A stretch of 64,000 nucleotides of DNA. It comes from Silene conica. Its lineage: Eukaryota > Streptophyta > Magnoliopsida > Caryophyllales > Caryophyllaceae. The notes beneath the pieces were generated by a model. The model made no database searches and had not been told where the DNA came from. It saw nothing but the letters and a program-made list of their open reading frames with translations. The stretch is taken from the NCBI GenBank assembly GCA_029255685.2, contig CM055313.2, positions 43,666,079 through 43,730,078 on the forward strand. Reading direction: 5' to 3'. The translations under genes were made by a program, and so were the position numbers. Positions 37,886 to 49,329 of the stretch are shown piece after piece (the first letter of the stretch is position 1; each line of letters opens with the position of its first letter).

Positions 37886-39736
37886 TAGTTATACAGCAGT
37901 TTAATTGAACGTGTTCTACACTGAAAAGAAGATAAAACAGAACCATATAAGCAACTCATTGTTGTGATTTAAGTCTATATTAAACTGTATTTAAACTCGT
38001 AGACTCATGCATTTATATAATTGATCTCCCTCAAGAATTATATAAACGATCCCAAGACTCAATTTCCGTATATTGATAAGCCCACAGCTTGGCTAATTCC
38101 ACCGTTGGAACTCTTGGTCGATAGATTTCCGTAAATCCTATCTATTAGTCCATCTCAGTCGCTAGATAGTATCGAGTGACCATGATGTTGAGATAAAAGA
38201 AATCATCTGTTCCCACTTACCCGACGTAGAAGAGGTCATATTATGCCTAACGACGAAGAAGGGATTCATGGGAGTCTGATTTATAAAGACTAGTCTCAAT
38301 TTTTGGTTATACGAGGAAGACCCCATCAACTTATATTTATCCATTTTAAGTGAACTAATATCTAGCATTTGCGTGAATGAATGAAATAAAGTGATGGCTT
38401 TGCAATTGACATGTGACATCTGTATTGTCACAGAAAACTAACGCGTAACCTCTACATGAGTCAGTTTTCAGGCATGTTATAGGTGGTTTGTTTTTAGGCG
38501 GAATATGATGCAAGCTATTATCGATGAAAGCATAAAATAAATGCGATAAACGTAAATAAAAGTCCTAGTGTGACCTATCCTACCAAAATAAACATAAAAC
38601 AACTTGGAATCCACCGTTGGACCCTAGAAGCTTGTCTTGATGTTCCATCTTGGTCCTTGCAGCGGGAGTGAGCATCCGGTCTCCGTCTTTGGTCTTCACA
38701 AAATTACTAATTTAAATTACAAATATAATCCTATTTACATTCTAATTTAAATACAAAAGTAATTACATGGCAAAAACCCAAAACGGAGATTCAAGATCTC
38801 AAAATTACAAGCAAGACTGTGTCCCATCATTACGGTGACATAATCATCTAAGGCCACACTAAGTTACAACTGTTTGCAAAATTAAATACGTTATAGAAAG
38901 CATTCAAAGGCATTCAACAAGACGATAAATAAAGTGCATCAACTAAAATTAAAATTCATACATGACATAATACTGTTATTATGATTAACAAATTTTACCA
39001 AACCACCTTTACGGGATTAAAATTATGGGATTATACCGTTTTAACCACTTTAACTTTAACAAGTTTATAATCCATTATCTTAAACCGTTTTAAAATAATA
39101 TGTATCAAACGAGAGTGAACCGTTTCACAAAAATAGTATACTATTTCCGTATACAGTATATTACTTAAGGCCAAAGAAAATAAAACAAGTTATTTTCCGA
39201 AAAATAAAACACGACTGTTACAGGGAAGTGGTCGACCGACCTCAACATGGGGTCGACTGACCTCCTGACAAAAAAAATTTTCTGTAACTGCATAGTGGTC
39301 GACCGACCCATTAAACAGGTCGACCGACCTCCTGACAGAAAAAATAATTTTCCTGTAACTGCAGAGTGGTCGACCGACCCAATAAACGGGTCGACCGACC
39401 ATAAAACACGAAGTCGAGTTTCTGAAAACGCGAAATTGTTGCACTATTAATCAAAACAGGTTTTAACCTTTGATTCAAAACGCGTAAATCAAAATAAACA
39501 ACAACAAGGGTTCACATATTGTCAAGAATATCGATTAATTAACAATATGTAAACAGGAATCGAAAACAAGATCGATTATACAAAAGAGAAACTGCCGAAA
39601 AACAGAAACCCTACGCGGGCAGAGGTCGACCGACCACAATAATGGGTCGACCGACCCACACGCCGACAGAAATAAATTTTCAAAATATTTAAATTAAAAC
39701 TTATGAAAAACACAACAGTAAAATTTCGAGGCCTTG
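37886..39736 (-). mobile_element. Copia-2 5' leader, non-coding
   Basis: About 1.85 kb between the primer site and gag, homologous to the copia-1 leader. It carries four pairs of GGTCGACCGACC-type motifs: 39230-39262, 39297-39329, 39368-39400 and 39624-39656. The first three are separated by CCTGTAACTGCA-like linkers and A-rich tracts. Confidence 0.8.
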
Positions 39737-39748
39737 GCTCTGATACCA
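39737..39748 (-). other. Primer binding site of copia-2 (tRNA-iMet)
   Basis: GCTCTGATACCA, the complement of TGGTATCAGAGC, two bases from the LTR. Confidence 0.92.
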
Positions 39749-39750
39749 CT

Positions 39751-40752
39751 TGTAGGGAATATAGCATGTATTCGCCCTAAAACGTGAAGGATTATAACGG
39801 ATTTTACAATTGAGATATTGTCATAAGTTAATAAAAACATGAAAAAGAATACAACCTTGGGTCCTTGCTTGAATAGGCCTAAGAACAGGAATTAAAGTAA
39901 ATTCCCTCCTATAACTTGCACCCAAGACTTGATTGAGATGATGCCGCGTGTGCTAGAAATACTCTCCAATTGCCTTGCACTATGGGGAGAGCTTTTGTGA
40001 GGTTTTAGATGTGAGATCTGAGTTTTGAGAAAAGAATGTTCTCAAAACCCTAATTCTTGAGATTATCAATTAACCAGTTGAACAAGAGTCCCTGGCAAAA
40101 GGAGAAGGACTCTCCTTATGTAGTACTTGGTGGGTCGGCCAAACGGGTTGAGGTGAGAGTGGGCTTTTCCCACTCTTACCTTATTCCTTTGTGTGATTCG
40201 ACCCGATTAGCTAAATATTATTCGCGGGTTTTATTTATAAATCGTACACGTGTTATCAGATATTAATGCAGTCGATGTATTAATATTGGTCTGATAAAAT
40301 TACGATATTGTATAATTACCCAAATTAATATAACTGTTTATATTAATACGCGAATACAATATTTAATTAAATATAACCGTTTATATTTAATTTACGAATT
40401 AATCTTGTAATCCGTTTTAGCTAAAATTATTTAATCCGTATTAAATAATAATCTCAACATCTTATTGACTAATTTAATAGTCAATACCTCTGACTAACTG
40501 TTTAGTCGTATCCGGCATAAATGTGACTGTATTTTCATACCTTCACATCTCTCAAACGTGTCCTATAGGTGTGACGTATAGGGACCAGTTGATCTCCGCC
40601 ATCCGTATGACAATAACGTCAAACTTATCTAGCAAGCCAACCGTTATTGATAAACGTGGATCAACTGATAATAATACTGAAGTATACCCTTGTGATCCTT
40701 TAAGAGATTTAGTAAGTCATTGTACTAATTGTCAAGGACACCAGCCCCAACA
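39751..40752 (-). mobile_element. Copia-2 5' LTR
   Basis: 1002 bp, TGTAGGGAATAT to CAGCCCCAACA, followed by the GAATA target duplication. Confidence 0.92.
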
Positions 40753-41080
40753 GAATATTGACCTAAAGGTTTATTCTTTGTTCCTTGAGATTGTGTTAAT
40801 GAGTAATTTACCCGATTTTGACTTACACTAGCCATGGTGAACCGAAGTTTCCAATCATCTTTTTACGTTTGTCTCAGTTTTTATCGTATTTTACCATTTT
40901 AGTTGTTAGTCTAAAACCAAATTACAACCCCCCCCCCCCCCAATTTTGTTACTTCAATAGACTCTAAATTCGCAAACATAATTAACCTTGTCTCCTTGTG
41001 GTTCGACCCTTGACTTACTCTATCTAGTTTAAGCTGAGGTTTATAAATCTTATATTTGGCACCCTCAACGACGGGTGTTA
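40753..41080 (+). mobile_element. Athila-B 5' LTR, second part
   Basis: Resumes the LTR with GAATATTGACCTAAAGG and ends CGACGGGTGTTA; the usual CA end has become TA. A C homopolymer lies at about 40926-40940. Confidence 0.9.
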
Positions 41081-41085
41081 AATTT

Positions 41086-41103
41086 TGGCGCCGTTGCCGG
41101 GGA
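41086..41103 (+). other. Primer binding site of Athila-B (tRNA-Asp type)
   Basis: TGGCGCCGTTGCCGGGGA, the classic Athila primer site, six bases after the LTR. A leader hairpin with 10-bp stem (41146-41173) follows. Confidence 0.92.
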
Positions 41104-41262
41104 GACGGTAAAATTGTGTCTGTTAATTTTTAGTTTATTTTCTTTGTCTTAAGGAACTTCAGGTCCTTAAGATCGTTACTTACCTTTTCTTCTAGTCTAG
41201 TTTTGCACAGTAGAAGACAGGTTTTTGAGAGGAAGGCTTGAGTACTCTTATTCTTAGAGATC

Positions 41263-42480
41263 ATGACCACCATATATGATCATGTTCAACCGAAGGTGCA
41301 AGATTTACCAAAGGGGTTCACTTTGCCTACTCCTACTACTGGTTCTTTCGAGCTCCACCCGAACTACATCATTCTGGTGGAGCGGAACAAATTTTATGGT
41401 CTACCCAATGAGGATCCACTTAAGCATGTAGAAATCTGCACGGATTACTCATGTTCTATACATATACCAGACGGGGTGACTCAAGATGAGGTGAAGGCGA
41501 TGATGTTCATGTATTCCTTAAAAGATTCTGCAAGGGATTGGTACCGCTACCTTGATAGGGTGGTTGAGAACATCACGGATTGGACTTCCTTGGCATTGGC
41601 CTTCTATAAAAAGTATTTCCCACTTGCGAAGGCTAATGACTTGAGAAGTCAAATCACCAATTTTCAACAAGGTCCCGAAAAATAATTTTGTGAGGCGTGG
41701 GGTCGGTTCAAGAAGTTGGTCTGGTCTATTCCTCACCATGGGTTTTAACAGTGGTATCTTTGCAACCAATTCTATAATGCCCTTTATGATGATTACAAGG
41801 TGATTCTAGATGCAGCTGCCAGTGGGAGGTTCCAAAATAACACCAACCATATGAAAAGTTGGAACACCATTGAAGACATGGCAGTGCATAGGGCAGAATT
41901 TGGGAGTTCGTGTGGAAATTCGCGAAGGTTGAATGTTGAGATGAGTAGAGTTTTGGCTCTTGAGACATTCGATGAAGCTAATTTTGAAAAGCTTGAGGCA
42001 GCCCAGCTAAAGCAAGAAAGTTCGAACCTAGTTACTACGGTTGACAACACGAGTGAAACGGTAGAGTTGAGAGGGCTAGTTCAACCTCTAATGTCCCAAA
42101 TGTTGGAGATGGAAAAGGCTCAAGTTGCTTCCTTGAAGACTTTTGAGTGCCAACTAGCAATCTTAGCTGCTAATCAGATTGCTAGTTCTCCGAGCAATTG
42201 TGAGAGTTCCGTAGAGACGATCAACGCCATAAATCTTAGAAGTGGTCGTTCATATGATGGACCGGCGTCCATGGATAAATCTGCTAAAGTTTCTGCCGAA
42301 GAAACTAGTAACGTGCCCAGCAAAGTAGGTTAACAGACCAACATACCCGGTCGATCGACCGACTTACCTGATGACCCGTCAATTTCTGAAAAACAGAAGA
42401 CTACTGATCTCAGTTCATCTGGTCGACCGACCAGCAATCCAGGTCGACCGATCACAGTTCCTGAGCAGAATGCAAATTCT
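41263..42480 (+). pseudogene. gag: Athila-B gag with in-frame stops
   Basis: Starts MTTIYDHVQPKVQDLPKG and matches the minus-strand Athila gag throughout. In-frame stops lie at 41683-41685, 41746-41748 and 42331-42333, all in one frame, so the damage here is by substitution. The middle contains QMLEMEKAQVASLKTFE (coiled-coil-like) and LRSGRSYDG. The C-terminal linker (42334-42480) includes palindromic modules translated as GRPT and RSTD. Gag and protease share a frame with no separate start. Confidence 0.9.
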
Positions 42481-45183
42481 ACACCTGATTTGTCGGACTC
42501 TTCCCTCATTCATGACCTCACGGATATTCTACAGCTGAAGAAGCCAAAGATAGCTGATCCTACAGCTAGTGTTATCGTTCCGTATCCCGAACGATTGAAG
42601 AATTCAAAAGAGTATCGGAAGTTCGGTAAGTTTTTGGAGATGGTGAAGAACCTTGAGGTAACCATCCCGTTCACTGACTTAATTACCCAGGTACCCTCTT
42701 ATGCTAAATTTATAAAAGATATTTTGAGTCGTAAGAGAAAGTTTCAGGACGAAGGTGTTATTGCTTTTGTGGAAGAATGTTATGTTCGTTCACTAAATAA
42801 TATTCCACCCAAGTTGAAGAACCCATGTAGTTTTTCTATCATATGCACCATAGGTAACCATGTGATTGGGAAAGCCCTTTGTGATCTAGGGGCGAGTGTC
42901 AGTGTTATGCCATATTCTGTTTGTGAGAGACTTAACATAGGGAGACTTAAGGTCACCAATATCACCCTACAGATGGCAGATAGATCAACCCAAAGACCAT
43001 TAGGGGTCTTAGAGGATGTCCCAGTTAGAGTGGGAAAGTTTTTTCTTCCTGTCGATTTCGTTGTTTTAGACATTGTTGAGGATAGTCAGATACCTATCAT
43101 TTTAGGTTGATCTTTATTGCACACAGCTGGGCCTGTGATTGATGTCAAACGCGGGATTATTACATTAGAGGTCGGGGATGACACTATCGTGTTTAGTCTT
43201 GCCCATAAGGCAACTACACCTACTGATGATACGTGTTTCTCTATTGACATTGTTGACAGGAATGTTATCCAAAATTGGAGGGAATCCTTTACCAAGGATC
43301 CCTTAGATGATCTAACCATTTTGGATAAGTGTGCAGGTAATCCAGCTAAGAATGCTGAAGAGCTGGATGTTTTGGAAACAGAGATAGAGGAGTACGAGCT
43401 GACTGAGGAAGAGGATGAGAAGCTCACAAGCTTGGCTAATGCTAACCTGGTAAAAACGTGTTATGCTATTGGCACTGATTCTGTTCATGCCATTGAGGTA
43501 AAGGTACCAGAGCGTAAGCCACTTCTTCCTAATCTTAAGTATGTTTTCCTTGATGATACTGAGCAGTACCCTGCGATTGTTAGTGCTAAACCTGATCCTA
43601 ACCAACTTTCTGCCTTGATGACTGTTCTCAGAAAGAACAGGAAAGCTTTAGGTTATTCTTTGGATGACATTAAGGGCATCAACCCTGATGTTTGCATGCA
43701 TAGGATAGATTTAGAAGAAGGGCATAAGCTGTACAGACAGGGTCAACGTAAGTTGAACCCAAAGATGCAGGAGGTAGTTATGGCTGAGGTGATGAAACTT
43801 CTCGATCCAAGTATTATTTATACAGTTGGCAACTCCAAGTGGGTTAGCCCAGTTCAGGTGGTCCCTAAGAAAGGAGGGACCACTGTTGTTAAAAATGATA
43901 AAAATGAATTAATACCGACTAGAGTTGTGACAGGGTGGCTGATGTGCATTGATTATAGACAGTTAAATGCCGCCACCAAGAAAGACCACTTCCCCCTCCC
44001 ATTTGTTGACCAGATGACTGAAAGACTTACATCTAATAAATTCTTTTGTTTTCTAGATGGATATTCAGGTTTCTTCCAGATTCCCATACATCATGATGAT
44101 CAGAGTAAGACTACATTTACTTGTCCACAAGGTGTTTTTGCATATCGCAGGATGCCTTTTGGGTTGTGTAATGCCCCTGCCACCTTTCAAAGGTTTATGA
44201 TGGGGATCTTTACTAATTTTATTGAGAAAATTATGGAGGTGTTTATGGATGATTTCTCAGTTTACGGTAATGAGTTTGCTTAGCTAACCTTGATAAAGTC
44301 TTGCAGCGTTGTATTCATGTAAACCTTGTCCTGAATTGGGAGAAGTGTCAGTTTATGGTTAATGAGGGGGTGGTGTTATGGCATCTTATTTCTGATAAGG
44401 GTATTCATGTTGATAAGGCAATGGTGCAAGTGATTGAGCAATTGCCTCCTCCTGTTAATATTAAGGGAGTGAGAAGTTTCCTAGGTCACGCAGGTTTTTA
44501 CCGGCATTTCATTAAGGACTTCTCTAAGATTGTTAAACCACTTACACGGTTGCTCCTTAAGGATGCTGTCTTTGAGTTCACTGATGAGTGCCTTTTAGCT
44601 TTTAACAGGTTGAAGGAAGCTCTGGTCTCAGCACCAATCATCCAGCCACCAGATTGGGATCTCTCATTTGAGATCATGTGTGATGCTAGTGACTATACTT
44701 TAGGTGCATGTTGTGCTAGGCCAGAGGAAGAACAAGGCATTGAATGCCATCTATTATGCCAGCCGAACTCTAGATGAGACTCAAGTAAATTATTTCACCA
44801 CAGAGAAGGAGCTTCTAGCTGTGATCTTTGCTTTGGAGAAATTTCGCTCCTATTTGGTACGTAATAAGGTTATTGTGTATACTGACCATGCAGCTTTGAA
44901 GGGCCTCTTCCTGAAGAAAGAGCAAAGCTGAGGCTGTTGAGGTGGATACTCCTTTTGCAGGAGTTTGACTTAGAGATTAGGGATACGAAGGGTGTAGAAA
45001 ATGTGGTACCTGGCCATTTATCCTGCCTACAGCTGACTGATAGGGAAGATCCATTTATCCCGCCTACAGTTGGAAACCTCAGCCGGTGAGAGGTTCAAGG
45101 TCAATGGCCAGTATGTGAAACATTTCCATGGAGCAAATGAGTTCATAGGAAAGGTTGAAGTCTTATACTTTGACCCATTATCG
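42481..45183 (+). pseudogene. pol: Athila-B pol: protease, RT, RNase H; integrase deleted
   Basis: Protease motif CDLGASVSVMP at about 42880-42915, then a stop at 43108-43110 (after PIILG). RT (43117-44283): SKWVSPVQVVPKKGG, CIDYRQLNAATKKDHFPLP, FCFLDGYSGFFQI, and catalytic VFMDDFSVYG near 44240. A stop and frameshift occur at 44281. RT thumb continues in another frame (VRSFLGHAGFYRHFIKDFSK). RNase H starts FEIMCDASDYTLGA, with a frameshift near 44735, then FTTEKELLAVIFALEKF and VYTDHAALKGLF. After the tether (about 45000) the frame passes directly to RFKVNGQYVKHF, a C-terminal integrase remnant (about 45088-45183): the zinc finger and catalytic core are missing. Confidence 0.9.
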
Positions 45184-46156
45184 AATGATTCACAATAAGG
45201 TAAAAGGGTCGTGTGGGACCTCTTAAACCAGCGCTAACCGGGAGGCAACCCGAGATTTAATTTGTCTTTTTTCTTAGTTTAGTCGTTTCTTTATAGTTCT
45301 TTTAACTCCTAACGGAAATTCTTGAGTTTGAGAAGAAAAACAGAACGACTGTGCCAGTAACTTGGTCGACCGACCGGGTCACTAGGTCGACCGACTAAAG
45401 GTCCGCGTAAAACAGCCACTGGAAAATTAAGGTAATTGGGGACTGGTCGACCGACCGTACTTGCTGGTCGATCGACCAGGTGTTGAGAGAGCCTGTTTCT
45501 TTAAGTCTAATTTTTGAACCAAACCCTATTCACTTTTTCAAAAATCAGAAAACGAAAACCCCCTCTCCTCAACAAAACCCTAACTCCCTCTCTCCTTCGT
45601 TCAACCTACTTCTTGCTCTTTCACTCAATTTTTTCCTAATCAAGGTATGTTTTTCCTTCAGTTTTTCCGTCATTTTCGTTTCATAGCATCCTATTTTTCG
45701 TTTTCTTAGGAAAGCATTCACTTAATTTCATCTCATCTTTGAATTAAGAGTATGTTTTAATTGTTTTTGTTCTTTTTACTTGTTTTCTGTTTTTCCTTTA
45801 GTTTCTTTAGCTTTAGATCTACTTTCTTGCTTGGTTTTGGTGTTGTTAGGGTTAGTTTTACGTTTTCCCCCAATTTCATTGCTTGAAAAATGTCGTAATT
45901 GCGAAGTCTGCACGAATGGGTACAGCGACGAGTCGGTCGACCTGGAGTATAGGTCGGTCGACCAGTCGTATTTTCCAGGAACACTGTTTAGTCTGTCAAC
46001 CGGACGGTCGACCACGTAGTGTGGTCGGTCGACTAGAGTACTGTTACAAGAACTTTTCTTTTGCGATTTGGCCGAGTTTCTTTTGTTAGATAACTTGGCT
46101 ATTCTTGAAGGAAGATTATTTATTGACAGTTTTGCTATGTTTTTGCAGATTCAAGT
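45184..46156 (+). mobile_element. Athila-B spacer between pol and ORF3
   Basis: Non-coding. It begins with a GGGAGGCAACCCGAG block common after Athila pol. Four palindromic modules lie at 45364-45396, 45445-45477, 45931-45963 and 46002-46034. Just before the ORF3 start, TATGTTTTTGCAG (ends 46149) looks like a plant 3' splice site; splicing is inferred, not shown. Confidence 0.7.
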
Positions 46157-47585
46157 ATGTCTGGACGATATAGAGGAAACAAACGATCTCGCACTTCTGA
46201 CGCGAGTAGCTCAAGGGAATAGGGAAGCACATCTAGGGGCATAGCCGAGCATAGCATGTATAGTCTACCGGACTATCCGCAGGTTCTTTTTCACACCCCG
46301 GACCAAAGGGCCCGGTTCTTGCACTTGGTGACTTACTGTCACGTGGCAGTAACTCGCTTTTTGCATGAACCGACGCTCACGGCTTTGGGGTGTTATAGGG
46401 ATGTTGTGAGCTTGCTTAACGGAACGGGTCTTTCGGGACTCGTTACCATGGATGAGTTCACATATCCCGTTCTCACCTTAGAGTTTTTCTCATCCTTTTG
46501 TTTGGATCTTGCGTCATACAAGCCGAGTTATGATTTTAAATGTATTTCCTTTCGGTTATTCAATGTCACCTATTCCTTGACTTTAGGTGAATTTGCAGGT
46601 TTCTTGGGTTTAAGGGCTGAGGGTCATACTGGTGACCCTGCTGATTCATATAAAGTCATTTGGTCTTGTCTTTCTGATTCCCACGACGGGAAAAGGAAGA
46701 ACATTTCTGTTCATTTGCCCGCCCCTCGATACTATCTGCGTCTGTTGGCCAACACTGTTTTTGGCCTCAAGGAGTCCCAAAACGTCAACAAAATCGAGCT
46801 TTCGATTTTGTCGGGTTATCTTAATGTTAGGCATCAGGGTTCTGTGTCCTACAACATTGCTTACTTGGTCGCCTCTCACTTTGTGATGGTTGGGGAGGGG
46901 ATATCTTTGAGCACCATTGTCTGTGGTGGGTTAGTCACTCGTTTGGCTAACTCTCTTGTTTTTCAGTTTCCCCATTTTGAAGATGCCCTTCATTCACCCT
47001 CTCTCCCGCTACATGGACATGGCCTATGTCAAGTCCGTGCATTGGGTAGACCGTCAGGGGTTTTGGAAGGTTGACACATACACCAGTGATCGCATCCCCA
47101 TCACTGACGCCCCTCTCATGCTACCCTTTGATGACATTGAGGGCGGGCCTAGACCACTCCTTCCTTCCTACCGCCTCCCGCTTAGGGGAGGGACCTCTAC
47201 AGGCTCTAGAGGAGCTGGCCCTAGTGCCCACTATGTTGCACCTGGGACGGGCTACCCCTCCGACTTCACTGCCCCGCCTAACATTGCTATACCTGCTGTC
47301 GTTGATAACAGGTCCCTCCCACATATGATGGCAGATCTCTACAGGCAATTCAACAGGAAGAGCTTGGACGATTGCCTCGTCCAGTACCCGATTTACACGG
47401 AGTATGCCTCGCTTGGCAAGCTCCCCGCTAACCCCTGGACTCATCCTTCCTTCTACACACGTCAGGCAGGCGGCCAAGGACCCGGGGAACCATCCGGAGA
47501 TGCTTCAGGAGATGGAAGTGGGTCCGAGGAGGAAGAGGAGGAGGAAACGGAAGCTAGTGGGTCGGAGTATGACCCAGAATATTAG
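46157..47585 (+). pseudogene. Athila ORF3 (ATHILA ORF-1-like), broken
   Basis: Reads from MSGRYRGNKRSRTS (basic, NLS-like start) at 46157. An in-frame TAG lies at 46220-46222, followed by a long frame (MYSLPDYPQVLFHTPDQRARF ... LTLGEFAGFLGLRAEGH) to about 46970. A frameshift then moves to YMDMAYVKSVHWVDRQGFWK, and the protein ends in an acidic tail (GSEEEEEEETEASG). Together this is about 475 codons. Position and the LTLGEFAGFLGL motif fit the plant Athila ORF downstream of pol (Pfam ATHILA family, from memory). I see no signal peptide or membrane segment, so an envelope role is not supported here. Confidence 0.75.
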
Positions 47586-49329
47586 GTTTGAGCCCAAACC
47601 TCCCCTCTCCGACGTTCGGTTTGGGGAGGTACATGAATCTTGTAAGTAATTGTTTTTGTTTCTTTCTTTTTCCTTTAGTTTTCTTCTCTTTCTTCTTTTG
47701 TTTGCCTTTACCCAACCCCAACTTGTTGCTGTGGATTTATGATGATGAGCACAATGAGGGCATTGTGCGTTTTGGTTTGGGGAGGGTATATGCATCCTTT
47801 TGTTGAGTCTGCATTTGTTTACGTCTCTTTTGTCTTTTTCCTTTTGTTGTGTTTGCATCCTCTATATTTCATCTTTTTCTGTCTGTATTTCATCTTTTTC
47901 CGTCATACGTTTATTGCATTTCAGTTTGCATTTTTTTTATTTCCTTTTTCTTGCATTCAAAAAAAAAATTCAAAAAAAATATGCATGCACGTTTCCTTTA
48001 GCATATAGGTCGAGTCGGAATGGATGGATACTATGATGATTATGCCTCAGATTTCGCTTAACTGCCTTGCCTTGCATTTTCAAAAATTTTCAAGCTAGTC
48101 TTTTGCATTGTCTACGAGTTTTGTTGATTTTATGCTAAATAACTAGACTTGACTCTCTTTTTCGCAAGCTACTTCAAATTCTAAGTTTTAGAGCTTAATA
48201 AATCGGTGACATTCATGACCGATTTCATATAGGATTGAGAGTAGTTTCTCCTCCTAAGGCATGTCACATAAACTTGCATAAGCATGAACTTTGTCTACTT
48301 GATACCTATATGCATTCGGGTTTGTGGTTTGTTGACACATGTGGTAGAGGCTTGCCTTTATTGTTTAACCCATAACCCTCACATAGTCAAATTGCCTTTC
48401 CGTCCCATTTACTACATCTTTAATTAGCCTACCCTAACTGAGCTAATGACATGGTGTGTTGGGGCTCTTTTGATTTAATTGGTGGATGTGCTTCATTGAA
48501 AAAAATTATGTGTGGGAATGATGAAAAAGAAAATGAAAAGAAAGCGAAAAATTCTGAGTTCAGAAATGAAAGAGAAAGGAAAAAAAAAGAACTCAATGAG
48601 AAAAATAGAAATGGGAAAAAACAGAAGTTGCCTGGTATCTGAGGTGGTCCACCGACTGACATTGATGGTCGGTCGACCACGAGCACTGTACAGGAGCTTT
48701 TTCTTATGCATTGAAAAAAAATATGAAAAGAAAGAAAGAAAAGAAAAGGATTTGTGATACCATGCTTATGATTTTTAAGCATTGGTTGTTTGAAAATGTG
48801 ATCGAAAAAGTTTTTGGAGTTTGGTTTGACGGTTATTAGCTCGGTTTAACCCCTATGTCCCAAATTCATTCTAACCCTTTCTTACCTTTAGCCTCAAAAT
48901 CCCAAATCGCCCCGGCATGTGTCATGGTTATTACAGTGTTGGAATGTGTGTGTACGGTTATAGACACTTTGTTGATGTTAGATTGCAGGCATGTTCTTAT
49001 GGGTCGTAGATAGGTGAGAGTCTATATTCTTGTTTATCTTCTTGTCTTTCACATATATTTCACCCTTTGCTTGTTTGAGTGATGGAGCAACTCGTAAGAG
49101 TCCAATTTGATTGAGTCTTGCAAGGTCGAAAGTTTAGCATGTTATCCCAACATGGTCAATTCGTTTGCATTTGGCAATATGCTTGATTTTCTTTGGAAGT
49201 TGCATTAAATTGGTTAGGCATGGTGTTTTGTTTGGCTCTGAGCATGAAATCCGTTCCAGTAGAAGTTTTTCTTTTTAATTGAGTCTTAGTGCTTGCTTGA
49301 GGACAAGCAAGGTTTGGTTTGGGGAGATT
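47586..49329 (+). mobile_element. Athila-B 3' untranslated region and polypurine tract
   Basis: Hairpins near 47600 and at 47749-47768, A-rich and purine-rich tracts (48490-48620), a palindromic module (48646-48678), and a terminal hairpin (49295-49308) before AAGGTTTGGTTTGGGGAG. No coding similarity. Confidence 0.8.

Larger units (their letters stand above)
23159..40752 (-). mobile_element. Copia-2, whole element with nested insertions
   Basis: TSD GAATA at 23154-23158 and 40753-40757. Order on the minus strand: LTR, iMet primer site, leader, gag, zinc knuckle and protease, integrase, reverse transcriptase, RNase H, LTR. It is about 8.6 kb once LARD-2 and the LINE are removed. Confidence 0.9.

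Noticed and set aside
46256..47585. Athila ORF3 as a retroviral envelope gene
   Set aside because: No signal peptide, transmembrane segment or glycosylation pattern stands out; better described as the Athila-specific ORF of unknown role.
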